Origin: UBA10677 sp045532295
GTDB taxonomy: Bacteria > Bacillota > Clostridia > Christensenellales > Pumilibacteraceae
Length of the DNA: 64,000 nt
Direction of reading: 5' to 3'
Assembly (NCBI GenBank): GCA_045532295.1
Contig: JAZSFP010000004.1
Coordinates: 62,001-126,000, forward strand
Position numbers and translations under genes: made by a program
Shown: positions 26,797-34,436 of the stretch, piece after piece
Position numbering within the stretch: the stretch's first letter is position 1
Layout: each line of letters begins with the position of its first letter
Notes under the pieces: model-generated
What the model was told of the DNA's origin: nothing
Database searches by the model: none
The model's input: the letters and a program-made list of their open reading frames with translations, nothing else

Positions 26797-28035
26797 ATGA
26801 AAGTGCATTTTGTTGGCGCGAGTGGTGTTAGTATGCGAAGGCTTATGGAACTGACGGCAAAACTCGGGCATACGGTTAGTGGGTCGGACGAGAAGACGGG
26901 CGGACACAGAGAAGAGAATATCGAGGGGGCTAACCTCGTCGTGTACTCGTCAGCGGTAAACAAAGACAATATTGAACTAAAGCGCGCAAGAGCGAAAAAT
27001 ATTCCCCTCCTCTCTCGAGCGGAATATCTTGGCGCGGTCGCGAGCGCGCATAAGGCGGTGGTCGCAATTTCGGGAACGCACGGCAAGACTACGACCACGG
27101 CAATGACGGCGGAGTGTTTAAGGGATTTTTCGCCCACGCTACATATCGGCGCGAACTACGATTTTCCCGAGGGCGAGAGCGGACTTTTCATAACGGAGGC
27201 GTGCGAATATCAGCGCAGTTTTTTAGCCTTAAAGCCCACGCTATCGGTAATACTGAACGCAGAACTCGAGCATATCGACTGCTATAAAACGGAAGAAGAA
27301 GTTTTAGAGGCTTTCTCGCTTTTCGCTAAAAACTCCGCGCGCGTAATCTTTAACGGCGACGATGAAAAACTCCGCTCGCTCAATTTTGGTAACGGCGTTA
27401 GTTTCGGCTTTTGTGAGCATAACTTTTTTAGAGCGGTAAACCCGATAAAAACTGGCGACGGACTTACTTTTTCGCTCGTTATAGATAAAGTTTGCTACGG
27501 GGATATAACGCTAAAAGTTAAGGGCAAGCACAATATCCTTAACGCCCTCGCCTCTATCGCCGTTGCCTTTACTTTGGGCGTTCCGGTATCAAAAATCGCT
27601 ATACGGTTATTAAATTTTCGTTCCGTCGAGCGTAGAGCGGAGTTTTTAACCACTAAAGCGGGCGTAGAGTTTTACTCCGATTACGCCCACCACCCAAGCG
27701 AAATTAACGCGCTCTATTCCGCGCTCTATAAAGAGAAGACGCTCGCCGTTTTTCAGCCTCACACTTTCTCTCGGCTCGAGCGGTTTTTAGAGGATTTTGC
27801 CTCTTCTCTTAAGCGGTTCGACTGCGTACTTTTAGCCCCCGTTTTTAAGGCAAGAGAAAGCGAGGGCGCGGTAAGTTCTCACTCGCTGTCAAAGTTAATT
27901 AAAAATAGCGTTTGCTTTGACGATAGCGTTTCACTTTTCGACTATTTAGAGAAAATCTACCAAAATTTTAATAGAGTAATTTTCATCGGTGCAGGCGATA
28001 TCGACGATAAAGGCAGAGCGTATCTTAAAAACTAA
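26797..28035 (+). CDS. murC: UDP-N-acetylmuramate-alanine ligase
   Basis: Adds L-alanine to UDP-MurNAc in the cytoplasm, the first peptide step of peptidoglycan synthesis. 412 residues, slightly short of the usual 440-480. An N-terminal Rossmann domain (HFVGASGVSM) is followed by the ATP loop GTHGKTTTT (93-101), the central EACEY and the C-terminal YSDYAHHPSEI and VFQPHTFSR motifs of MurC. AAGGAGT lies only one base before the ATG, unusually close. It stands apart from any mur cluster. Confidence 0.9.
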   Translation: MKVHFVGASGVSMRRLMELTAKLGHTVSGSDEKTGGHREENIEGANLVVYSSAVNKDNIELKRARAKNIPLLSRAEYLGAVASAHKAVVAISGTHGKTTTTAMTAECLRDFSPTLHIGANYDFPEGESGLFITEACEYQRSFLALKPTLSVILNAELEHIDCYKTEEEVLEAFSLFAKNSARVIFNGDDEKLRSLNFGNGVSFGFCEHNFFRAVNPIKTGDGLTFSLVIDKVCYGDITLKVKGKHNILNALASIAVAFTLGVPVSKIAIRLLNFRSVERRAEFLTTKAGVEFYSDYAHHPSEINALYSALYKEKTLAVFQPHTFSRLERFLEDFASSLKRFDCVLLAPVFKARESEGAVSSHSLSKLIKNSVCFDDSVSLFDYLEKIYQNFNRVIFIGAGDIDDKGRAYLKN

Positions 28036-28059
28036 CGCTTATACGCGGAAAAGGTGCTT

Positions 28060-28160
28060 ACGAACCAACTTCCGCCTCGGCGCGAGAAGTCGCCCCCACG
28101 CGCCGTGGGTGTCCTTAGCCGAGCGTAGCGAGAAGTCACTCCCGTTTGCAACGGGCGTCG
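28060..28160. repeat. Short dispersed repeat cluster
   Basis: GAAGTCGCCCCCACGCGCCG and the CCCGTTTGCAACGGG palindrome (28141-28155) are shared with the clusters at 17.2 and 30.7 kb. Confidence 0.75.
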
Positions 28161-28200
28161 TGGGTATTTTTATATCTCGTATTTTTCTTTAGTAATTTAC

Positions 28201-28229
28201 TTGACTTACGGCAATAAAAGTGCTACAAT
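28201..28229 (+). promoter_or_regulatory. Promoter of the PHP phosphatase-eutH operon, predicted leaderless
   Basis: TTGACT (28201-28206), 17 bases, TACAAT (28224-28229), then exactly six bases to the ATG at 28236. No Shine-Dalgarno lies between. Confidence 0.75.
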
Positions 28230-28235
28230 GACGCA

Positions 28236-29057
28236 ATGAACGATTATCTTCAAAACTTACATACCCATTGCGCGTTCGACGACGGCAAGGACGAAATGGA
28301 AAAAGTCGTACAAAAGGCGATAGCGTTAGGCTTTCACTCGCTCGGTTTTTCCTGCCACTCACCTATGGCTCACTCAAAGGAAGTGTTCCTTACGGACGAG
28401 AAAATCGTCGAATATTTCAAAACGCTCGACCTCCTCAAACGAAAGTACGAGGGGGCAATTACCCTTTATAGAGGTATAGAGCGCGATTGCTGTTCGCTTA
28501 AAACGGACTACTCGCCCTACGACTTCGTAATCGGCACGGTGCATTACTTCAACCTAAACGGCGAAATGGTGGGCTTTGATAGAAACGCGCAAACGGTCAG
28601 AGCGGTCATTGATAAATACTTCGAGGGCGACGGCTTAAAGTACGCAAAGGCCTACTACGAGGCTATGGCGAAAATGCCCACGCTCGAGCGCACGGATATC
28701 GTAGGACACTTCGACCTTATAGCAAAGCACAGCGAAAGCGAACGCTTTTTCGACGAAGAAAGCGCGCAATACCGCCGTTACGCGATAGACGCTATCGACT
28801 GCATTATGAAAACGGTGTGCGTTTTTGAAGTCAATACGGGCGCAATGGCAAGGGGCTACCGCACCACGCCTTACCCCGCGCCCTTTATAATGCGCGCCCT
28901 TAAAAACCGCAAGGCGCGATTGATAATCTCGTCCGACTGCCACGACGCTGAAAAACTCAATTACGGCTTTTCCGACGCGCTCAAATATCTCGAAAGTTTT
29001 GGTTTTAAGGAAGTATATTACTTTAAGAACGGTCAGTTCGAAGGAGCAAAACTATGA
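28236..29057 (+). CDS. PHP-family histidinol-phosphatase-like protein
   Basis: 273 residues with PHP metal motifs: LHTHCAFDDG at 8-17, SCHSP near 39, the GIERDC glutamate, VIGTVHYF, IVGHFDLIAKH and the final SSDCHD near 231. This matches the HisK/HisJ type that dephosphorylates histidinol phosphate. No his genes are nearby, so another phosphomonoester is possible. Translation seems to start on a leaderless mRNA. It overlaps the eutH-like gene by four bases, indicating coupling. Confidence 0.85.
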   Translation: MNDYLQNLHTHCAFDDGKDEMEKVVQKAIALGFHSLGFSCHSPMAHSKEVFLTDEKIVEYFKTLDLLKRKYEGAITLYRGIERDCCSLKTDYSPYDFVIGTVHYFNLNGEMVGFDRNAQTVRAVIDKYFEGDGLKYAKAYYEAMAKMPTLERTDIVGHFDLIAKHSESERFFDEESAQYRRYAIDAIDCIMKTVCVFEVNTGAMARGYRTTPYPAPFIMRALKNRKARLIISSDCHDAEKLNYGFSDALKYLESFGFKEVYYFKNGQFEGAKL

Positions 29058-30199
29058 GCGTTATAACCTTTATTATGGCAATCTTTATGCTCCTGGGCGC
29101 AATCGACCGCATCTTTGGAAACAAACTGGGCTTGGGCGCGGAGTTCGAGCGAGGCGCAACCTTTTTCTCGGCAGTAATCGTCAACTGCATAGGTATGATA
29201 ATCCTCGCGCCCCTCTTTTCCTACCTTCTAACCCCCGTCCTCTCGCTTATGACGGGTATGCTCGACCCCTCCACTTTCGTGGGTATGCTCCTTGCCAACG
29301 ATATGGGCGGAGCGCCACTTTCCACGGAACTTGCAAACAACGAACTCGTTGGAAAATACAACGGGCTTATAGTGTCCTCAATGCTGGGCGCAACCGTTTC
29401 TTACTCTATCCCCTACTCGCTCGGCGTAGTCAAAAAGGACAAGCACGACGACCTACTCCTCGGTATGCTTTACGGAATAGTTACCGTCCCCGTAGGCGCG
29501 CTCGTGGGCGGACTAATCCTCGGCGTTCCCTTCCTTTTGTTGCTCGTAAACCTTATCCCCCTCGTCCTCATTACCGTTCTAATCGTTATCGGGCTTAAAA
29601 AAAGCCCCGCCGTTTGCACCAAAATCTTCAAAGTCCTCGGCGTTATTATGAAAATCCTCATTACCTGCGGTCTTGCGCTCGGCGTGTTCGATTTCTTAAC
29701 GGGCATTAAACTCGTAACCCCTATCGGCGATTTTTCAGAGGCGGTTTGGGTAGCGATAGACGCAGGTTGCGTCATTATGGGCGCGCTCCCTCTTATCCAC
29801 GCTATAACCAAAATCCTCAATAAACCCCTCTGCGCGCTCGGTAAACTTATGGGCGTCAACCCCACCTCTACCGTAGGTCTGTTCTCAACGCTTATAAGCA
29901 ATACCACCACTTACAGTATTATGGACAATATGGACAGGCGCGGTACTATCGTAAACTCCGCTTTCGCAGTGTCGGGCGCGTTCGTCTTTGCCAGTCATCT
30001 CGCTTTCACTATCGCCTTTAGCCCAGATTGCTTGCTCGCCGTCGTCGTCGCTAAACTCACCGCCGGCGTCTTGGCGATAATTCTTTCCCTTATCCTAACG
30101 AAGAATATCAAAAACGAACAACCTCAACCGCAAGAACCAACCGCGGAAGAACAACATCAACCGCAAGAACCCACCGCGGAAGAACCCGTAAAAGAGTAA
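29054..30199 (+). CDS. eutH: EutH-like ethanolamine transporter family membrane protein
   Basis: 381 residues, about ten membrane segments. LLGAIDRIFGNKLGLGAEFERG and LLANDMGGAPLSTELA are typical of EutH, proposed to import ethanolamine. No other eut gene is in the window, so the substrate is uncertain. The cytoplasmic C-terminus holds a duplicated PQEPTAEE motif. It is coupled to the PHP phosphatase by a four-base ATGA overlap and followed by a terminator. Confidence 0.83.
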   Translation: MSVITFIMAIFMLLGAIDRIFGNKLGLGAEFERGATFFSAVIVNCIGMIILAPLFSYLLTPVLSLMTGMLDPSTFVGMLLANDMGGAPLSTELANNELVGKYNGLIVSSMLGATVSYSIPYSLGVVKKDKHDDLLLGMLYGIVTVPVGALVGGLILGVPFLLLLVNLIPLVLITVLIVIGLKKSPAVCTKIFKVLGVIMKILITCGLALGVFDFLTGIKLVTPIGDFSEAVWVAIDAGCVIMGALPLIHAITKILNKPLCALGKLMGVNPTSTVGLFSTLISNTTTYSIMDNMDRRGTIVNSAFAVSGAFVFASHLAFTIAFSPDCLLAVVVAKLTAGVLAIILSLILTKNIKNEQPQPQEPTAEEQHQPQEPTAEEPVKE

Positions 30200-30202
30200 A
30201 CG

Positions 30203-30239
30203 AAAACCACTACCTTTCAAAACGAGGTGGTGGTTTTTC
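30203..30239 (+). terminator. Terminator after eutH
   Basis: AAAACCACTACC pairs with GGTGGTGGTTTT (one wobble), then T tract; ends the PHP-eutH operon. Confidence 0.88.
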
Positions 30240-30241
30240 TC

Positions 30242-30721
30242 ACTCGCCATATTAGATACACTCCACTCGGCTACGCCTCGGTCGGTATGACTCACTGCCG
30301 TGCACCCACGGGGTGTTTACCGTCGCGCCGTAGTGAAACGAGAACATAAGCGGTAAGTCCGCGTATACGCTTGGTCGTGTCTTTCTGGAGCGGAACGAAG
30401 TGGAGCGATAGAATCTCCCCAGTCTATACTACCATTTTCTAAGGTCGGAGTTCCTATCGTTTCGCTAACGCTACGCTCCAGGAAGACACACGCAAAGCGT
30501 GTGATTACAGTACCTCTTAGGTCGTGTCCTTAGCCGAGGAGCATAGCGACGAACGCCACGAGCCAACGGCGAGTATTCTGGAGCGAAGTGATAGAATCTC
30601 CCCAGCATATACTCCCATTAACCCTTGGTCGTCATACCGAGCGTAGCGAGAATTCGTCCCCACTCGCAGTGGGTCGACCTTCCCCGAGCGCAAGCGAGAA
30701 GTCACTCCCGTTTGCAACGGG
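30242..30721. repeat. Dispersed repeat mosaic ending at the CDF gene stop codon
   Basis: Modules include TTAGATACACTCCACTCGG, CACCCACGGGGTGTTTACCG, a full GTGTCTTTCTGGAGCG / CTCCAGGAAGACAC hairpin (about 30374-30508), CATACCGAGCGTAGCG, CCTTCCCCGAGCGCAAGCGA and the CCCGTTTGCAACGGG palindrome (30707-30721), which touches the TAA codon of the CDF gene. Confidence 0.87.
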
Positions 30722-31849
30722 TTATAAGGTTTGGTGTTCGATAGTAATAACGGGGAAGAACTTTCCGTCCATTTTGCTCACTTCTTCCACTACTTTTTGC
30801 TCGATTTCCTCTTTTTTTATCGAGCAGTCGTAGGGGACTGCAATATCGAAAATAAGGTTCGTCCTCGTCGGACCTTTCACCATCCTAAAGTCGTGGGCGG
30901 AGAACCGCTCGTCGATATTTTTAACGAGCGCAAAAATCCTCTCGCGCATTGCGTTTACCTCGGGGTTGTCAATCTCGATAGGGTCGAGGTGTCCCGTAAG
31001 AATAACGCTGGTGTTCTCTAAAAACTCACGCTCGATTTCGTCGACGAGTTCGTGCGAAGTCATCACGTCCACTCTTGCGTCAAGTTCGATATGCACCGAG
31101 GCAAAATACTTATTCGGTCCGTACGAATACACCCAAAGGTCGTGAATACCCAAAACCTCGCTATGAGCGAGTATGCGCTTTTTAATGTCCTCGCGCATTT
31201 CGGCGGTAGGCGCTTGACCGATAAGTTTACTAAACGCCTCGCCTAAAACCTTTATTCCGCTGTAACCGATAAAGAGCGCAATCAAAATGCCCGCGTATCC
31301 GTCGAGGTTAAAGGCAGTAAAATGCCCAACGATAACGGAAACAAGCACTAACGCGGTCGCAAAACAGTCGGATACGCTATCCACCGCCGTCGCTTTAAGC
31401 ACGTCGGAGTCTATGCGCTTTGCTACCGCCCTATTGTAGAAGAACAGGGCAAGTTTAACCACGATAGAAAACGCAAGAACGACGAGCATAGGAATAGAAA
31501 ACTGCGCCACGCCCCCTGCGATAATCTTGTTAATTGACTCGTGCAGAAGTTCAAAGGCTACGACTAAAATCAAAAACGCAACCGCCATCGAGGTTATGTA
31601 CTCAATGCGCTCGTGCCCAAAGGGGTGCTCCTCGTCCGCAGGCTTTGAGGAAAGGCGAAAGGATATATACGCCACTAAACTACTCACGCTGTCGGAAAGG
31701 TTGTTAAGCCCGTCCGCAATAATGGACACCATACCGCTTAAAATGCCCACTACTATTTTGCTAACGGCAAGAAAAATATTCGCTATAATTCCTATAACGC
31801 TCGCCCTCTTGCCTATTTTTTCACGCTCAACTGTATCAATTTTTTGCAT
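30722..31849 (-). CDS. Cation diffusion facilitator transporter
   Basis: 375 residues with six membrane segments and a cytoplasmic C-terminal domain. Metal-site motifs: DGLNNLSDSVSS in TM2 and DSVSDCFAT in TM5 with HPFGHERIEYI between, as in zinc/manganese/iron CDF exporters driven by proton exchange. The extended C-terminus (HIELDARVDVMTSHELVDEIE) is the metal-sensing ferredoxin-like domain plus about 70 extra residues. Metal specificity cannot be fixed. It follows the acetyltransferase gene in one operon. Confidence 0.92.
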   Translation of the reverse strand: MQKIDTVEREKIGKRASVIGIIANIFLAVSKIVVGILSGMVSIIADGLNNLSDSVSSLVAYISFRLSSKPADEEHPFGHERIEYITSMAVAFLILVVAFELLHESINKIIAGGVAQFSIPMLVVLAFSIVVKLALFFYNRAVAKRIDSDVLKATAVDSVSDCFATALVLVSVIVGHFTAFNLDGYAGILIALFIGYSGIKVLGEAFSKLIGQAPTAEMREDIKKRILAHSEVLGIHDLWVYSYGPNKYFASVHIELDARVDVMTSHELVDEIEREFLENTSVILTGHLDPIEIDNPEVNAMRERIFALVKNIDERFSAHDFRMVKGPTRTNLIFDIAVPYDCSIKKEEIEQKVVEEVSKMDGKFFPVITIEHQTL

Positions 31850-31866
31850 ACGGTACTCCTTTTTCG

Positions 31867-32505
31867 TTACCAGTCGATATTTTTATCGTTTTTAAGAAAC
31901 TCAATAAGTTCGCTATCAATCCGCTCGTCAGCAAAGAAGAACGGCTTATCCTCTTCCGTTATTTTGCGAATAACCTTGCAAGGATTACCCACGGCAAGCG
32001 ACCACTCGGGGATATCCTTTGAAACCACGCTACCTGCGCCTATTACACTGTTACTGCCCACTTTTACACCGGGAAGAATAATCGCGTTCCCGCCTATCCA
32101 AACGTTATCGCCGATGATTACTTCCTTGCCGTACTCGTAACCCTTAGCGCGCAACGACGGGTGTAGCGTATGCCCTGCAGTGTAAATGGACACGCCCGGA
32201 GCAAGCATACAGTTGTCGCCCATTACCACGCGAGCGTTGTCAAGTATCGTGCAGTTGTAGTTTATGAAACAGTTACGCCCCACCTCGATATGCGAGCCGT
32301 AATCACAGTAAAAGGGCGGATTAACGAAAGTAGTCTCGTCGCTCTTGCCGAAAAGTTCGCCTATAATAGCGCGCACTCCGTCAAAGTCCGTAGTGTCAAA
32401 AGAGTTCAAACGCTGAAGAAGTCGCCTCGCCCTCTTCATCTCTTCCCACGCGCTCTCGTCCGCCAAGAACAATAATCCGCTATCCCTTCTCTCACTCTGG
32501 TTCAT
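31867..32505 (-). CDS. Maltose/galactoside O-acetyltransferase-like hexapeptide protein
   Basis: 212 residues. N-terminal Mac domain (RARRLLQRLNSFD) then left-handed beta-helix repeats: FINYNCTILDNARVVMGDNC, PGVSIYTAGH with catalytic His, GDNVWIGGNAIILPGVKVG and GAGSVVSKDIPEWSLAVGNP. Transfers acetyl from acetyl-CoA to sugar hydroxyls. Start at 32505 follows GGAGGTGGGGT; its promoter is at 32527-32555. First gene of an operon with the CDF transporter. Confidence 0.92.
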   Translation of the reverse strand: MNQSERRDSGLLFLADESAWEEMKRARRLLQRLNSFDTTDFDGVRAIIGELFGKSDETTFVNPPFYCDYGSHIEVGRNCFINYNCTILDNARVVMGDNCMLAPGVSIYTAGHTLHPSLRAKGYEYGKEVIIGDNVWIGGNAIILPGVKVGSNSVIGAGSVVSKDIPEWSLAVGNPCKVIRKITEEDKPFFFADERIDSELIEFLKNDKNIDW

Positions 32506-32526
32506 ACCCCACCTCCGCTCAATTTA

Positions 32527-32555
32527 ATTATACCACACTTTTTCGCGTTTGTAAA
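32527..32555 (-). promoter_or_regulatory. Promoter of the acetyltransferase-CDF operon
   Basis: TTTACA (32550-32555), 17 bases ending GTGTGG, TATAAT (32527-32532) on the minus strand. The GTGTGGTATAAT stretch is shared with the rsmA promoter. Confidence 0.75.
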
Positions 32556-32567
32556 TACTTTTTTCAC

Positions 32568-33338
32568 CTATAAATCTTCCGAAGTCAGTTTGTCAAAGTA
32601 CGCGTTTATTCCCGACGGCGCAAAATTAGGGGGCGGTTTGACCTTCTCTTCCTTTTTCGCCCAGTCGAGTAGTAGCGCGTAATGGTTCTTGTAACTCTTT
32701 CCGCTCGTCTCCATATACACCGAAAGCCGTTCTATCTTCTGGATAAACGAAGTGGGGAACTGCTCTTTCAATAAGCCGTACTCTTCCTCCGTGAGCGTCA
32801 CGTTCTTGTACGAGCCAAAATATTTGTAAGTGGGTGTGGGCTCGCTCGCCTCTTCTTCCCTCGTCTCCGTTTCACTCGGCTCGCCTTCTCTACCCTCTCT
32901 TTCCCTATCCTTACCTATCCTATCCTTACCTATCCTATCCTGTGTTGACGGCTCGTCGCCGTCTCGTCCACAAACCCGTGACGAACTCGTTACGTTCTTG
33001 AGACGATATTCGTTGTTCTCGTCCACCTCAAGTTGCGCCTTCTCTTCCTTGAACTTCGTCTCTTTATACCCGTCCTTTCTAATATAATTATGCGTCTTCC
33101 AGTGCCTTATGACGAGCGCGCCCGAAGGGAATTCTATTATGTATCCACTCGCTATAAGTTCTTCCTTCTCCTTAATCGAGCCTCCGCAAGATTTCATTAT
33201 CGAGCGCGGATTTCGTACGAACCCGTCGTCGTCCGCCCTCATCGCCAAGTGATAATAAAGTAATTGCGTAAGCCTTCTCAGTTCTAAAAATTCGTCGCTA
33301 TCTATTACCGATAACGCAAACATCCTTCTTTCTGCCAT
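32568..33338 (-). CDS. Orphan phage-type replisome organizer
   Basis: 256 residues. The first ~115 match phage replication-initiation winged-helix proteins: MAERRMFALSVIDSDEFLEL, TQLLYYHLAMRADDDGFV, GYIIEFPSGALVIRHWKTHN. A low-complexity linker with DRIGKDRIGKDRE follows, then a DnaD-like C-terminal part (YGLLKEQFPTSFIQKIERLS, KSYKNHYALLLDWAKKEE). Such proteins bind phage origins and load the host helicase. No other phage gene is nearby, so this is a remnant or domesticated copy. Start at 33338 follows AGGAGAGAAAT. Confidence 0.85.
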   Translation of the reverse strand: MAERRMFALSVIDSDEFLELRRLTQLLYYHLAMRADDDGFVRNPRSIMKSCGGSIKEKEELIASGYIIEFPSGALVIRHWKTHNYIRKDGYKETKFKEEKAQLEVDENNEYRLKNVTSSSRVCGRDGDEPSTQDRIGKDRIGKDREREGREGEPSETETREEEASEPTPTYKYFGSYKNVTLTEEEYGLLKEQFPTSFIQKIERLSVYMETSGKSYKNHYALLLDWAKKEEKVKPPPNFAPSGINAYFDKLTSEDL

Positions 33339-33507
33339 ATTTCTCTCCTTCTTTGCAAAAGATAATGCGCCCCGAAAATGCTTTTCAGAGCGCACCACCA
33401 CGCGCAAATTTTTATTTTGTTACCCTTATTATATCCCCTAATTACTGACATACGCCTGTCAGTAATTAATTTTTATTTCCAACTTTTTTTGTTTTTTGTA
33501 AAGTCCG

Positions 33508-33535
33508 TTGACTTTTCACTTTTTTTGCGTATAAT
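33508..33535 (+). promoter_or_regulatory. Promoter of candidate small RNA
   Basis: TTGACT (33508-33513), 16 bases, TATAAT (33530-33535) on the plus strand. Confidence 0.7.
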
Positions 33536-33541
33536 AACAGT

Positions 33542-33610
33542 AGAAGAGCATCACTCTGTCTGGATGCGGGCAAGTTTGACCCGTTCGTGCCGGGAGTGAT
33601 GTCTTTTTTA
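33542..33610 (+). ncRNA. Candidate small RNA (about 68 nt), unknown family
   Basis: Starts seven bases after a consensus promoter and ends at a terminator formed by CATCACTC (33549-33556) and GAGTGATG (33594-33601), followed by TCTTTTTT. The enclosed 37 bases can form CGGG/CCCG. There is no open frame and no gene directly downstream, so it looks like a free-standing transcript, divergent from the replisome organizer gene. I do not recognise a known family. Confidence 0.5.
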
Positions 33611-33638
33611 ATTTCTTCACTCCACCCCACAAAAATCC

Positions 33639-34174
33639 TACCTAAACACTAAAAATAGTGTTTAGGTAGTTGTAATCGTATGCTTTCTTCGACACACACA
33701 AAAAGGACACCGTTTTAGGTGTCCCTGCTTATGCTTTAAGATTATATCAAGAGCGAGATGGCGGTCGCGCTCCTCGGCGCTCCCTTGGACTAACGCTACA
33801 CATAACCGTACGGCATAGTTACCCACATACCCATTACGCGATACGCTCGTATTTGTACGAACTTCCGCCTCGGCGCGAAAAATCGCCCCCACTCGCAGTG
33901 GGTTGGTCCGCGAACCACAAAAACGACGAGCGTTTTTGTAGTTCTAATCGAAGTTTCTCCAGTGCACAATAAAAGAGGATGCGCTTTAGGTGTCCCTGCT
34001 TACGCTTTAACCATTTTATCAAGAGCGAGATGGCGGTCGCGCTCCTCGGCGCTCCCTTGGACTAACGCTTACGCGTTGGTCCGCGAACTACCTAAACACT
34101 AAAAACAGTGTTTAGGTAGTTCTAATCGTATGCTTTCTTCGACACACACAAAAAGGACACCGTTTTAGGTGTCC
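33639..34174. repeat. Nested direct repeats downstream of tRNA-Ser
   Basis: An 86-base segment recurs at 33639-33724 and 34089-34174 with a few changes. A 77-base segment recurs at 33721-33797 and 33992-34069. The 86-base copies each contain a long palindrome (perfect 15-bp arms in copy two, 34086-34100 with 34107-34121) and a copy of the tRNA terminator hairpin. Part of the dispersed GAAAAATCGCCCCCACTCGC module sits at about 33878. Confidence 0.85.
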
Positions 34175-34178
34175 TTTT
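34152..34178 (-). terminator. Terminator after tRNA-Ser
   Basis: Minus-strand AAGGACACC pairs with GGTGTCCTT, followed by TTTGTGTG; directly behind the CCA end of the tRNA. Confidence 0.75.
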
Positions 34179-34181
34179 GTG

Positions 34182-34276
34182 TGGCGGAGAAAGCGAGATT
34201 CGAACTCGCGCTTCAGTTTATCACCGAACTAACCCCTTAGCAGGGGGTCCCCTTATAGCCTCTTGGGTATTTCTCC
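34182..34276 (-). tRNA. tRNA-Ser (anticodon GCU)
   Basis: 95 nt class II tRNA with encoded CCA. Acceptor GGAGAAA/TTTCTCC, anticodon loop CTGCTAA closed by ACCCC/GGGGT, a long variable arm (AGTT/AACT), and T arm GCGAG-TTCGAAT-CTCGC. Anticodon GCU reads AGC and AGU serine codons. Its own promoter lies 36 bases upstream. Confidence 0.97.
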
Positions 34277-34318
34277 ACGCACGGCTATAAACGCTACTTC
34301 ATTTATGGTAGCCTATAT

Positions 34319-34347
34319 ATTTTAGCACAAGAAAAGTGGTTTGTCAA
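34319..34347 (-). promoter_or_regulatory. tRNA-Ser promoter
   Basis: TTGACA (34342-34347), 17 bases, TAAAAT (34319-34324) on the minus strand. Confidence 0.8.
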
Positions 34348-34436
34348 GGGATAAAGGGCTAAAAATAAAAATTGCGCTAAAAAAACTGCGGTTATTTTTT
34401 AGTACCGACTAAAGCCTAAGGAAAATCGCAAAAGTC

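Noticed and set aside
26658..27137. 159-codon open frame on the minus strand overlapping the start of murC
   Set aside because: It is antisense to a clear murC reading frame and lacks domains or a ribosome binding site.
33639..34174. Possible CRISPR array or phage attachment sites
   Set aside because: Repeat lengths (86 and 77 bases) and spacing are irregular and no spacers of uniform length exist; the tRNA 3' end itself is not duplicated in the window.
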